DNA of 64,000 nt from Dactylosporangium sp. AC04546 (GTDB taxonomy: Bacteria > Actinomycetota > Actinomycetes > Mycobacteriales > Micromonosporaceae). Below are positions 45,263 through 53,915 of the stretch, one piece after another (the stretch's first letter is position 1; the number at the start of each line of letters is the position of its first letter). Under the pieces are notes generated by a model that was not told the DNA's origin, made no database searches, and saw only the letters and a list, made by a program, of their open reading frames with translations. Where the stretch lies: contig NZ_JAHYSG010000043.1 in assembly GCF_022095675.1 (NCBI RefSeq), forward strand, positions 1-64,000, read 5' to 3'. Both the position numbers and the translations under genes were made by a program.

Positions 45263-45790
45263 TCAGGCGGCCATGCCGGCCAGGAGGAGGTCCGTCAGGC
45301 GGGTGACGGTGGCCGGGCCGCGGGTGCGGACGGCCGCGATCGCCATCAGGGCCGTCCGGACGTCGCTCGCGGACAGGTCGGCGCGGACCGCCCCCGCCGT
45401 TCGGGCGCGGGCCACCAGCGCGTCCAGCGCCGCGGCGTGGGTGCGGCGCTCCTCGTCGAAGCCGGTCAGGGCCTCGTTCAGGCGCTGGTCGGACACCTGG
45501 CGGGCGGCGAAGTGCCGGACCGTGCCGGACAGGGCCGACCACGGGTCCGGATCCGCCAGCGCCGCGCGCAGGTCGGCCGCGCAGCGGTGCACGCGGTCGG
45601 TCACGACGGCCGTCACGAGGTCGGCGCGGGACGGAAAGTGGCGGTACACCGTGGCCACGCCCAGGCCGGCGCGGTGCGCGATCTCACGGGTCGGTGCGTC
45701 GAGGCCGTTGCGGGCGAACACCGCGGCCGCCGCCGAGACGATGTGGTGGCGGTTCGCGTCGGCGTCCCTCCGAGTCGATTGTGCTCGCAC
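45263..45790 (-). CDS. TetR-family regulator
   Basis: The 175-residue protein has HTH ANRHHIVSAAAAVFARNGLD, EIAHRAGLGVATVYRHFPSRADL and a short ligand domain. The GTG start at 45790 follows GAAAGTGAGAGCC; GTG 45799 is nearly as good. It is divergent from the quinone oxidoreductase gene, so it probably regulates that gene. I found no clear palindrome in the 49-bp gap. Confidence 0.85.
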   Translation of the reverse strand: MRAQSTRRDADANRHHIVSAAAAVFARNGLDAPTREIAHRAGLGVATVYRHFPSRADLVTAVVTDRVHRCAADLRAALADPDPWSALSGTVRHFAARQVSDQRLNEALTGFDEERRTHAAALDALVARARTAGAVRADLSASDVRTALMAIAAVRTRGPATVTRLTDLLLAGMAA

Positions 45791-45839
45791 GGCTCTCACT
45801 TTCGACGTCCCGGGCACCGGCGTCCCTACCGTAGCCCGC

Positions 45840-46817
45840 ATGTTTGCACTGTTCTTCGAACGGTTCGGGCCGCCGGATGTGCTGCGGATCGGGGAGTTGC
45901 CCGCGCCGCACGCCGGGGCCGGGGAGATCCGGATCAGGGTGATGGCGGCCGGAGTCGCGCCCGTCGACCTGGCGTTGCGTTCGGGGCGGTCGCGGTCGAC
46001 CGTCGCGCTGCCGCACGTTCCCGGGGTGGACGCGGCCGGGATCGTCGACGAGGTCGGGGCCGGGGTCGGTGGGGTGGCTGTCGGTGACGAGGTGTTCGGC
46101 GCGGTGGACGTCGCGAAGCTCGGTGGGGCCACGGCCGAGCACGCCGTGCTGCGGTTCTGGGCGCACCGGCCGGCGGGGTTGCCGTGGGCCGCGGCCGGGG
46201 CGGCGGCCACCAGCGTCGAGACGGCCACCCGGGCCCTTGACCGGCTCGGGGTCGGGCCCGGAGCGGTCCTCGTCGTCGACGGGGCGGCCGGTGGGGTCGG
46301 GAGCGTCGCGGTCCAGCTCGCTGTCGCGCGTGGCGCAACCGTGATCGGGACCGCGCGGCCGGAGAGCTTCGCGTTCGTGGCGGGGCTGGGGGCGACTCCT
46401 GTGGCGTACGGGCCGGGATTGGCTGACCGGATCCGAAACACCGGCCCCTGGCTCGTCGCGCTCGACGTGGCCGGGAAAGGGTCGTTGCCGGAGCTGATCG
46501 CGCTCACCGGGGCGGCGGAGCGGGTACTCACCCTCGCCGACTTCGGTGGGCCCGCGCTCGGTGTGATGATTTCCACCGGAGAGCTCGGCGGGGAGCCGGA
46601 CGGGCGGCACGGGCTCGCCGCCGCGGCCGCGCTCGCCGTGCAGGGGCGGTTCCGGGTGCCGGTGCAGGCGGAGTACCCGCTGGAACGGGCCGCCGAGGCA
46701 CACGCGGCGGCCGAGCGCGGGCCCCGCCGGGGGAAGGTCGCGATCCTTTTGGCAGCCCGCCAACGGTCGCTACCCAACCACGGGACAACTGGTTACTCTT
46801 CGGTAGGTGAGCACTGA
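45840..46817 (+). CDS. Zinc-type alcohol dehydrogenase/quinone oxidoreductase (MDR superfamily)
   Basis: The 325-residue protein has an N-terminal GroES-like domain ([19 protein letters not shown]) and a Rossmann domain with [17 protein letters not shown], the NADPH-binding A-x-x-G-x-G motif. No zinc ligands are visible, which fits quinone oxidoreductases. TACCGT precedes ATG 45840 by 7 nt. Its end overlaps the thiolase start. The divergent TetR is the likely regulator. Confidence 0.88.
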   Translation: MFALFFERFGPPDVLRIGELPAPHAGAGEIRIRVMAAGVAPVDLALRSGRSRSTVALPHVPGVDAAGIVDEVGAGVGGVAVGDEVFGAVDVAKLGGATAEHAVLRFWAHRPAGLPWAAAGAAATSVETATRALDRLGVGPGAVLVVDGAAGGVGSVAVQLAVARGATVIGTARPESFAFVAGLGATPVAYGPGLADRIRNTGPWLVALDVAGKGSLPELIALTGAAERVLTLADFGGPALGVMISTGELGGEPDGRHGLAAAAALAVQGRFRVPVQAEYPLERAAEAHAAAERGPRRGKVAILLAARQRSLPNHGTTGYSSVGEH

Positions 46818-48018
46818 GGCTTTCGTATTCGACGCCATCCGCACACCCCGCGGGCGGGGCAAGCAGAACGGCTCCCTCCACGGGGTGAAACCCGTGTCGC
46901 TCGTCGTCGGCCTGATCGACGAGCTGCGCCGCCGCCACCCGGGGCTGGACCCCGCCGCGATCGACGACGTCGTGCTCGGCGTGGTGTCGCCGCTGGGTGA
47001 CCAAGGAGGTGACATCGCCAAGACCGCCGCCGTCGCGGCCGGGCTGCCGGAGACCGTCGCCGGCGTGCAGCTGAACCGCTTCTGCGCCTCCGGCCTCGAA
47101 GCCGTGAACATCGCGGCGCAGAAGGTCCGGGCCGGCTGGGAGGACCTCGTGCTCGCCGGCGGGGTCGAGTCGATGTCGCGGGTGCCGATGGGCTCCGACG
47201 GCGGCGCGTGGGCGATGGACCCGGAGACGAGCTACGCCACCCAGTTCGTCCCGCAGGGCATCGGCGCGGACCTGATCGCGACCATGGAGGGCTTCAGCCG
47301 CGAGGACGTCGACGCCTACGCCCTGGAGTCGCAGACCCGCGCCGCCAAAGCCTGGGCCGGCGGCCACTTCACCCGCTCGATCGTGCCTGTCCGCGACCGC
47401 AACGGCCTCGTCGTCCTCGACCGCGACGAGCACGTCCGCGCCTCGACGATGGAGGGCCTCGGCGCCCTGCCGGCATCGTTCGGCATGATCGGCGAGCTGG
47501 GCGGCTTCGATGCTGTGGCGCTGCAGAAGTACCACTGGATCGAAAGCATCGACCACGTGCACACCGCCGGCAACTCGTCCGGCATCGTCGACGGCGCGTC
47601 GCTCGTGCTCGTCGGCAGTGAGCAGGCGGGCACGGCCGCCGGGCTGACCCCGCGGGCCCGCATCGTCGCCGCCGCCGTCAGCGGCGCCGACCCGACGATC
47701 ATGCTGACCGGACCCGCGCCCGCCAGCCGCAAGGCCCTCGCCAAGGCCGGCCTCACCGCGGACGACATCGACCTGGTGGAGATGAACGAGGCGTTCGCGG
47801 CGGTGGTGCTGCGCTACGCCAAGGACATGGGTTTCGGTCTGGACAAGGTGAACGTCAACGGTGGGGCGATCGCGATGGGGCATCCGCTCGGGGCGACCGG
47901 CGGGATGCTCCTCGGCACCGTCGTCGACGAGCTTGAGCGGCGGCAGTTGCGCTACGGCCTTGTCACCCTGTGCATCGGCGGTGGCATGGGCATCGCCACG
48001 ATCGTGGAGCGGATCTGA
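46807..48018 (+). CDS. fadA: Acetyl-CoA acyltransferase (thiolase)
   Basis: The 403-residue protein has all three thiolase signatures: [13 protein letters not shown] (Cys93 nucleophile), [25 protein letters not shown] (His359) and CIGGGMG (Cys389). It cleaves 3-ketoacyl-CoA to acetyl-CoA in beta-oxidation. GTG 46807 lies 7 nt after TACTCT. It starts a two-gene unit with the FadB-like gene, 2 bp apart, and its start overlaps the preceding stop, so read-through is possible. Confidence 0.95.
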   Translation: MSTEAFVFDAIRTPRGRGKQNGSLHGVKPVSLVVGLIDELRRRHPGLDPAAIDDVVLGVVSPLGDQGGDIAKTAAVAAGLPETVAGVQLNRFCASGLEAVNIAAQKVRAGWEDLVLAGGVESMSRVPMGSDGGAWAMDPETSYATQFVPQGIGADLIATMEGFSREDVDAYALESQTRAAKAWAGGHFTRSIVPVRDRNGLVVLDRDEHVRASTMEGLGALPASFGMIGELGGFDAVALQKYHWIESIDHVHTAGNSSGIVDGASLVLVGSEQAGTAAGLTPRARIVAAAVSGADPTIMLTGPAPASRKALAKAGLTADDIDLVEMNEAFAAVVLRYAKDMGFGLDKVNVNGGAIAMGHPLGATGGMLLGTVVDELERRQLRYGLVTLCIGGGMGIATIVERI

Positions 48019-48020
48019 TC

Positions 48021-50117
48021 ATGACTGACACCATTCGCTACGACCGCGGCGAAGACAGCATCGTCGTGCTGACCCTCGACGATCCCAGCCGCGGCGCCAA
48101 CACCATGAACCCGGCGTTCGTCGCCTCCATGGACACGGTGCTCGACCGCCTCGAAGCCGAGAAGGCCGACATCACCGGCGTCGTCATCACCTCGGCGAAG
48201 AAGACCTGGTTCGCCGGCGGCGACCTCGACACGCTCGGCAGCATCGGCCCCGACGACGCGGCTCAGACGTACGCCGCCGTCAAGCGGGTCAAGGACCAGC
48301 TGCGCCGCCTGGAGACCCTCGGCCGGCCGGTCGTCGCCGCCATCAACGGCTCGGCGCTCGGCGGCGGCCTCGAGCTGGCCCTCGCCTGTCACCACCGGAT
48401 CGTCGCCGACGACCGCAGGATCGAGATCGGCTTCCCCGAGGTCACCCTCGGGCTGCTGCCGGGCGGCGGTGGCGTGGTGCGGACCGTGCGGCTGCTCGGC
48501 ATCACCGAGGCGCTGCTCCAGGTGCTGCTGAAGGGCCAGCGGCACAAGCCCGCCAAGGCGCTGGAGGTCGGCCTGGTGCACGAGGTGCTGCCGGCCGAGC
48601 AGTTGCTCGACAGCGCGCGGGCCTGGATCGCCGCGAACCCGAGCGCGGTCCAGCCGTGGGACGTGAAGGGGTACAAGATCCCCGGCGGGACCCCGAGCAA
48701 CCCGAAGTTCGCGGCGAACCTGCCGGCGTTCCCGGCGACGCTGCGCAAGGAGCTGAAGGGCGCCCCGTACCCGGCGCCGCGCAACATTCTCGCCGCCGCC
48801 GTCGAGGGTGCGCAGGTGGACCTGGCGACCGCGTTCGACATCGAAGGGCGCTACTTCACCGAGCTCGCCACGGGGCAGATCGCGAAGAACATGATCCAGG
48901 CGTTCTTCTTCGACCTGCAGGCGGCCAACGCCCGTGGCTCGCAGGCGGCGCCGTTCACCAAGGTCGCTGTGCTCGGCGCCGGGATGATGGGCGCGGCGAT
49001 CGCGTACGTGTGCGCGCGGGCCGGGATGCAGGTGCTGCTCAAGGACGTCACCGTCGAGGCCGCGCAGCAGGGCAAGGCCTACTCCGAGCGGCTCGTGCAG
49101 AAGGGCCGTGGTGGGCCGGACCTCCTGGAGCGGATCACGCCGACCGCTGACCCGGCGGACCTCGCCGGCGCCGACCTCGTGATCGAGGCGGTGTTCGAGG
49201 ACCCGGCCCTCAAGCACAAGGTGTTCGCCGAGATCGAGAATGTTGTATCTCCCGGGGCGCTGCTGTGCTCGAACACGTCCACGTTGCCGATCTCGATGCT
49301 CGCCGACGGCGTGCAGCGGCGCGAGGACTTCGTCGGCCTGCACTTCTTCTCACCCGTCGACAAGATGCCGCTCGTCGAGGTCATCCGGGGCAAGGCGACC
49401 TCGGACGCGTCGGTGGAGCGGGCGCTCGGCGTCGTGCGGCAGCTGCGCAAGACACCGATCGTCGTCAACGACAGCCGCGGGTTCTTCACCAGCCGGGTCA
49501 TCGGCACGTTCACCGGCGAAGGTCTGCTCATGCTCGCCGAGGGCGTGGCCGCGCCGTCGATCGAGCAGGCCAGCCTCCAGGCCGGCTACCCGGCGCCGGT
49601 CCTGCAGCTGATGGACGAGCTGACCCTCACCCTGCCGCGCAAGATCCGGCAGCAGTACGGCGACAGCTGGACGCAGACGCCCGCCGACGCCGTCATCGAC
49701 CGGATGATCGACGAGTTCGGGCGGCCCGGCCGGTCCGGCGGGGCCGGGTTCTACCACTACACCGACGGCAAGCGTGGCCTGCTGTGGCCGGGGCTGCGCG
49801 AGCACTTCGCCAAGGACGGCGTCAAGGTGCCGTTCGCCGACATGCAGGAGCGGATGCTCTTCGCCGAGGCGCTCGAGTCGGTCAAATGCCTCGACGAGGG
49901 CGTGCTCACGTCCGTCGCCGACGCCAACGTCGGGTCGATCCTCGGCATCGGGTTCCCCGGCTGGACCGGCGGCGTCCTGCAGTACATCAACCAATATGAG
50001 GGCGGCCTGAACGGCTTCGTCGCCCGGGCCCGCGAGCTCGCCGCCCGCTACGGGACCCGCTTCGAACCGCCGCAGCTGCTGCTCGACAAGGCCGCCCGCG
50101 GCGAGCAGTTCCGGTAG
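48021..50117 (+). CDS. fadB: 3-hydroxyacyl-CoA dehydrogenase/enoyl-CoA hydratase (FadB-like)
   Basis: The 698-residue protein joins a crotonase domain (residues 1-190; FAGGDLDTLGSIGPDD, SALGGGLELALACH, IGFPEVTLGLLPGGGG) and a hydroxyacyl-CoA dehydrogenase (NAD-binding GAGMMGAAIA at about 318-327, then NTSTLPIS, GLHFFSPVDKMPLVE). It performs hydration and oxidation of acyl-CoA, feeding the thiolase before it. The dehydrogenase C-terminal domain ends the protein as usual. Confidence 0.95.
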   Translation: MTDTIRYDRGEDSIVVLTLDDPSRGANTMNPAFVASMDTVLDRLEAEKADITGVVITSAKKTWFAGGDLDTLGSIGPDDAAQTYAAVKRVKDQLRRLETLGRPVVAAINGSALGGGLELALACHHRIVADDRRIEIGFPEVTLGLLPGGGGVVRTVRLLGITEALLQVLLKGQRHKPAKALEVGLVHEVLPAEQLLDSARAWIAANPSAVQPWDVKGYKIPGGTPSNPKFAANLPAFPATLRKELKGAPYPAPRNILAAAVEGAQVDLATAFDIEGRYFTELATGQIAKNMIQAFFFDLQAANARGSQAAPFTKVAVLGAGMMGAAIAYVCARAGMQVLLKDVTVEAAQQGKAYSERLVQKGRGGPDLLERITPTADPADLAGADLVIEAVFEDPALKHKVFAEIENVVSPGALLCSNTSTLPISMLADGVQRREDFVGLHFFSPVDKMPLVEVIRGKATSDASVERALGVVRQLRKTPIVVNDSRGFFTSRVIGTFTGEGLLMLAEGVAAPSIEQASLQAGYPAPVLQLMDELTLTLPRKIRQQYGDSWTQTPADAVIDRMIDEFGRPGRSGGAGFYHYTDGKRGLLWPGLREHFAKDGVKVPFADMQERMLFAEALESVKCLDEGVLTSVADANVGSILGIGFPGWTGGVLQYINQYEGGLNGFVARARELAARYGTRFEPPQLLLDKAARGEQFR

Positions 50118-50119
50118 GC

Positions 50120-50995
50120 ATGCGCCTCGTCTCGCTCCTGCCGTCCGCGACGGAGATCGTGTACGCCCTCGGGCTCGGTGACGAGCTCGTGGGCGTCACG
50201 TTCGAGTGCGACGAGCCGCCGGCCGCCCGCCACGACAAGACCGTCGTCGTCGGCGGGCGGGACACCCGCGGGATGACGCCCCGCGAGATCGACGAGTACG
50301 TCAAGTCGTCGCTCGCCGCGGGCGGCGACCTGTACACGCTGCACGCCGACGCGCTGGCCGGCCTCGCCCCGGACCTGATCCTCACCCAGGACCTGTGCCG
50401 GGTCTGCGCGCTGCCGTCCGGGCACGTCGAGGACGCCCTCGGGTACCTCGGCTGCCGCGCCGACGTGCTGTCGCTCGACCCGTACACGCTCGACGAGGTG
50501 CTCGGCACGATCGAGCAGGTCGGCGCGGCCGCGGGCGTCCCGGACCGGGCGGCGGCCCTGGTCGCCGCGCTGCGGGACCGGCTCGACGCGGTCGCGGCGG
50601 CCGTCGCCGGCCGGCCTCGGCCGCGGGTCGCGGTGGTCGAGTGGGTGGAGCCGCCGTTCACCGCCGGGCACTGGGTGCCCGACCTGGTGACGGCGGCCGG
50701 AGGCGAGCCGGTCGCGGCCCGGCCGGGCGCCCGCTCGGTACAGACGACCTGGGACGAGTTCACGGCCGCGGCGCCCGACGTCGTGCTGGTCGCGCCGTGC
50801 GGGTTCCACCTGGACGGCGCCGCGGAGCAGGCGCGGGCGGTGCGGGAGCGGTTCCCCGCGGCGCAGGTGTGGGCGATCGACGCGGACGGGATCGTGGTGC
50901 GGCCCGGGCCGCGGCTCGTCGACGGTGTCGAGACGATCGCCGCGATCCTGCACCCGGGCGCCGTCGCGCCGTCAGGCGCCGCGCGCCTGTGCTGA
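50120..50995 (+). CDS. BtuF-like cobalamin-binding protein without a signal peptide
   Basis: The 291-residue protein begins MRLVSLLPSATEIVYALGLG, the first strand of a BtuF/FhuD-type substrate-binding fold. It includes LAPDLILTQDLCRVCALPSG and EWVEPPFTAGHWVPDLVTAAG. It has no signal peptide and no lipobox, so it should be cytosolic, unlike true transport-binding proteins. Relatives of this type are often found without a permease. Its ATG is 2 bp after the FadB stop, so it is co-transcribed with beta-oxidation genes. Role unknown. Confidence 0.8.
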   Translation: MRLVSLLPSATEIVYALGLGDELVGVTFECDEPPAARHDKTVVVGGRDTRGMTPREIDEYVKSSLAAGGDLYTLHADALAGLAPDLILTQDLCRVCALPSGHVEDALGYLGCRADVLSLDPYTLDEVLGTIEQVGAAAGVPDRAAALVAALRDRLDAVAAAVAGRPRPRVAVVEWVEPPFTAGHWVPDLVTAAGGEPVAARPGARSVQTTWDEFTAAAPDVVLVAPCGFHLDGAAEQARAVRERFPAAQVWAIDADGIVVRPGPRLVDGVETIAAILHPGAVAPSGAARLC

Positions 50996-51523
50996 GATCG
51001 CCGTCTCCAGGGCCTCGGGGTCGATCGGGTCGCCGGTCACGATCGCCTGGAGCATCGCGCCGTCGAGCAGGGCGATGATCGCGGTCGCCGCGGCCGGGCC
51101 GGTGTGCGGGGCGACGATCGCGTGCAGGCCGTCGAGCCACTGCCGCGCCAGGGGGCGCAGGGACGGGGTGCGGGCGGCGGCGAGGTACAACTCGTACTCC
51201 AGCAGCGCCTTCGGCCCGTCCGTCACGTAGTCGGCGGCCATCCGGCTGAGCGCGACAGGAACGTCGTCCTTCTGGCGGATCTGCGGGGCGAGCGCCGCCA
51301 TCTCCGCCTCGACCTGCTGGGCGGCCAGCTCCAGGCCGGCCGCGATGAGGTCGCCGAGGGTCGGGTAGTAGTAGGTCGTGGCGCCGAGCGGTACCTCGGC
51401 CCGGGCCGCGACCATGCGGTGGGTGACGCGGCCGACCCCGACCTCGGCGACCAGCTCGATGACAGCCTCGGCGAGCGCGCGCCGGCGGCCCTCCGGGTCG
51501 CGCCGCCGGCCTTCCGGGGTCAG
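50972..51523 (-). CDS. TetR-family regulator, probable CTG start
   Basis: The 183-residue protein has the HTH region RRALAEAVIELVAEVGVGRVTHRMVAARAEVPLGATTYYYPTL and a helical ligand domain. The only start that keeps the whole HTH and sits at the neighbour's stop is CTG 51523, which overlaps the SMR stop as CTGA. No ATG or GTG lies in frame before the recognition helix. It is co-transcribed with the SMR efflux gene and probably represses it through the 28-bp palindrome upstream. The 3' end overlaps the BtuF-like gene by 24 bp. Confidence 0.8.
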   Translation of the reverse strand: MTPEGRRRDPEGRRRALAEAVIELVAEVGVGRVTHRMVAARAEVPLGATTYYYPTLGDLIAAGLELAAQQVEAEMAALAPQIRQKDDVPVALSRMAADYVTDGPKALLEYELYLAAARTPSLRPLARQWLDGLHAIVAPHTGPAAATAIIALLDGAMLQAIVTGDPIDPEALETAISAQARGA

Positions 51524-51840
51524 TGCGCACCGCCCAGGTTGAGCAGCACGACGCCGCCGATGACCAGGGCGACGCCGATGACCTTGGTCAGGCTCAGCGG
51601 CTCGCCGAGGAAGACGGCGCCGATCGCGACGATCGCCGCCGTACCGAGGCCGGACCACACCGCATAGGCGACACCGACCGGGACCTCCTTCACCGCCTGG
51701 GCGAGGAAGACGAACGACAGGATGTAGCCGACCAGCGTGGCGACCGTCGGCCACAGCTTGGTGAAGCCCTCGGTCGACTTGATCAGGCTGGTCGCGGCCA
51801 CCTCGACGCCGATTGCGAACGCCAGGAAGACGTAGGCCAT
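51520..51840 (-). CDS. Small multidrug resistance (SMR/EmrE-type) transporter
   Basis: The 106-residue protein has four helices and the family landmarks: Glu13 in AIGVEVAATS (the proton/substrate site), Tyr39 in GYILSF, Trp62 in YAVWSGLG and C-terminal GVALVIGGVVLLNL. It exports quaternary cations or guanidinium-type compounds. RBS GGAGTGGAG precedes ATG 51840. Confidence 0.93.
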   Translation of the reverse strand: MAYVFLAFAIGVEVAATSLIKSTEGFTKLWPTVATLVGYILSFVFLAQAVKEVPVGVAYAVWSGLGTAAIVAIGAVFLGEPLSLTKVIGVALVIGGVVLLNLGGAH

Positions 51841-51853
51841 GTTCTCCACTCCT

Positions 51854-51881
51854 TGTACAACCGTACTAGTACGATCGTACA
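51854..51881. promoter_or_regulatory. 28-bp TetR operator upstream of the SMR-TetR operon
   Basis: The sequence is a nearly perfect palindrome centred on CTAG: TGTAC at 51854-51858, core CGTACTAGTACG at 51862-51873, and GTACA at 51877-51881. Mismatches are limited to two symmetric pairs. It lies 14 bp before the SMR ATG and is typical for a TetR dimer-of-dimers. Confidence 0.87.
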
Positions 51882-51890
51882 GGAGTCTCG

Positions 51891-53021
51891 TCACTGGCTG
51901 AGCTGCGCTCTTCTCGCCGCCCGCGAGCGGCGCACGCCCAGCACGCCGACCACGATCAGCAGTACGCCGAACACCCCGAGGCCGCTCACGATCCAGGTGA
52001 CGTCCCGCAGCGAGAGGCTGTCCAGGAACGACTGGTCGCTCGCCGGCGCCGGTGCGGCCGCGGGTGCGGCGGACGGCGTCGGCTTCGGCGGCACGAACGG
52101 GGTGTATTGCAGGATGGGGACGGCCTTCGGCTGGTCCGACGTCGTGAGGAAGTTGCGGCCGTCGGGCGTATAGGCGATCGCCTCGCCCTGCGGCTCGTTC
52201 GGCAGCGGCGTGATCCGCGGCGTGCCGGTCGTGATCGCCGCCACGACATCACCGTCGGCGACGTCGAACTCGTAGGCGTCGGACATCGTGCGCACCACGG
52301 CCCGCTTGCCGTCGGGGCTCACCGCCGCGCCGGTCACCACGCCCTGGCCGAGGATGCCGAGCGGGTTGGCGGTCCCGGTCGTCTGCGTCGTGAACTTGCC
52401 GACCTGCTTGAGCTTGAACCCGGTCGCGTTGTTCGCCGGCAGTGGCCCGTCCGGCACGAACACCTCGCCCGGCGGGTCCTTGGTGACGATGATCGGCGTG
52501 CCGTCGCCGGAGATCAGCAGGGCCTCGGCGTCGCGGGGCTTGCCGTCGGGGTACACGAGCCGGTGGATAACCGGCGCCGTGGCCTGCGGTGCGAGGCTCC
52601 ACAGGGCGATCGTCGAGCGCCGGTTGCCGGACCCGCCGGTCGCGGTCGTGTTGTCGCCGACGTCCGCGACCCACACCGTGCCGTCCTTGGCCACCGCGAG
52701 GTCCTCCGGGTCGAGTGCGCTCGTCGGATACGCCACGGACCGCACGAGCTTGCAGCTCGAATCCAGGAACATGATCCTGGTCTTGGACCGGTCCACATTG
52801 CTGTCATTGATGACGATGTACCCGCTCGCCGTCGCGGCCAGCCCGGAAATCTCGGTCACCTGCGGATCGCTGATCGTGCACACCGGAGTCCCGGCCACGG
52901 ACGGGCCGGTCGAAGGCTCAGCCGACGGCCCTTCGGACGGCGCGTACGCCGCCGCGGGCCCAGCCGCGACACCAACCATCATCGCCACGGCCGCGAGGCC
53001 GCCCCCGATCCGCTGCAACAT
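51891..53021 (-). CDS. Exported beta-propeller-like protein with C-terminal membrane anchor
   Basis: The 376-residue protein has a signal peptide (MLQRIGGGLAAVAMMVGVAA, cleavage near AAA-YAP). An approximately 270-residue domain has repeats such as GYIVINDSNVDRSKTRIMFL, DPEDLAVAKDGTVWVADVGD and GAAVSPDGKRAVVRTM, and then a Pro/Ala linker leads to a helix (WIVSGLGVFGVLLIVVGVLG) and an Arg-rich end. The repeats resemble a beta-propeller such as SdiA-regulated or esterase-like phytase families. It is on the outer face of the membrane. Function unknown. Confidence 0.75.
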   Translation of the reverse strand: MLQRIGGGLAAVAMMVGVAAGPAAAYAPSEGPSAEPSTGPSVAGTPVCTISDPQVTEISGLAATASGYIVINDSNVDRSKTRIMFLDSSCKLVRSVAYPTSALDPEDLAVAKDGTVWVADVGDNTTATGGSGNRRSTIALWSLAPQATAPVIHRLVYPDGKPRDAEALLISGDGTPIIVTKDPPGEVFVPDGPLPANNATGFKLKQVGKFTTQTTGTANPLGILGQGVVTGAAVSPDGKRAVVRTMSDAYEFDVADGDVVAAITTGTPRITPLPNEPQGEAIAYTPDGRNFLTTSDQPKAVPILQYTPFVPPKPTPSAAPAAAPAPASDQSFLDSLSLRDVTWIVSGLGVFGVLLIVVGVLGVRRSRAARRAQLSQ

Positions 53022-53080
53022 GCGCGCCAGTCTGGCAGACGGGCCCCATGGTCACCGATCACGGGGGCGGCCCCGAGCAT

Positions 53081-53110
53081 TTGACATGCAGCCGCGCGGC
53101 TGCATATCTT
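53081..53110 (+). promoter_or_regulatory. Promoter with embedded palindromic operator
   Basis: TTGACA (53081-53086) and TATCTT (53105-53110) are 18 bp apart. Between and overlapping them is a perfect 20-bp palindrome, ATGCAGCCGC (53086-53095) and its reverse complement (53096-53105). The ArsR-SRPBCC GTG follows 7 nt after the -10, so the mRNA should be leaderless and RNA polymerase would be excluded by a bound ArsR. Confidence 0.85.
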
Positions 53111-53117
53111 GGCTCCA

Positions 53118-53915
53118 GTGGACGACGTGTTCAAGGCGCTGGCCGATCCCAGCCGGCGGGAGTTGCTCGACCGGTTGAATGCCCGTGGCGGGCAGACGCT
53201 CACCGAGCTCTGCGCGGGGCTCGGCATGGCGCGGCAGTCGGTCTCCAAGCACCTCGCCGTGCTGGAGGCCGCCGAGCTCGTCACCACCTCCTGGCGCGGC
53301 CGGGAGAAGCTGCACTATCTCAACGCCGCGCCGATCTGGGCGATCACCGAGCGCTGGATCGACCAGTATCACCGCGGGCGGGCGGGCGTGCTCGCCGATC
53401 TCAAGCGCGCATTGGAGGAGCCGATGGACGGGCCAGTCTTCACCTACACCACCTACATCGCGACCAGCGCCGAGCGGCTGTGGGCGGCGTTGACGCAGCC
53501 CGAGTTCACCCGGCAGTACTGGGGCGGGGTCTCGCTGCACTCCGACTGGCGGGCCGGGTCGGCGATCCGGTGGCAGGACTCCCCCGACGGGCCGCTGCAC
53601 GACCGCGGCGACCGGGTGTTGCGGGCGGAGCCGCCGCGGCTGCTGCAGTACACCTGGCATCAGTTCCAGCCGGAGCACGCCGAGGTCTTCGGGTGGTCCC
53701 CCGAGGAACTGGCCCGGCACGCCTCGGAGCCCCGGTCGAAGGTGACGTTCACGATCGAGGACGCGGGGCCGGGGCGGGTCCGGCTGACGCTCGTGCACGA
53801 CGACTTCGGGCCGGGCAGTGTCATGCACGAGGCGATCAGCGGGCGACTCGGCGGGAGCGGCGGATGGCCGGAGCTGCTGTCCGACCTCAAGACGTTACTG
53901 GAGCGCCGACCTTGA
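53118..53915 (+). CDS. ArsR-SRPBCC fusion protein
   Basis: The 265-residue protein joins an ArsR domain (VDDVFKALADPSRRELLDRL, LGMARQSVSKHLAVLEAA, WRGREKLHYLN; residues 1-100) and an SRPBCC/AHSA1 domain (GPVFTYTTYIATSAERLWAAL, QPEFTRQYWGG; 110-265). The same two domains are separate genes at 4190-4998. The fused lipid-like pocket could sense the inducer directly. GTG 53118 is chosen because it lies 7 nt after the -10 box; TTG 53109 would be inside it. Confidence 0.9.
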   Translation: MDDVFKALADPSRRELLDRLNARGGQTLTELCAGLGMARQSVSKHLAVLEAAELVTTSWRGREKLHYLNAAPIWAITERWIDQYHRGRAGVLADLKRALEEPMDGPVFTYTTYIATSAERLWAALTQPEFTRQYWGGVSLHSDWRAGSAIRWQDSPDGPLHDRGDRVLRAEPPRLLQYTWHQFQPEHAEVFGWSPEELARHASEPRSKVTFTIEDAGPGRVRLTLVHDDFGPGSVMHEAISGRLGGSGGWPELLSDLKTLLERRP

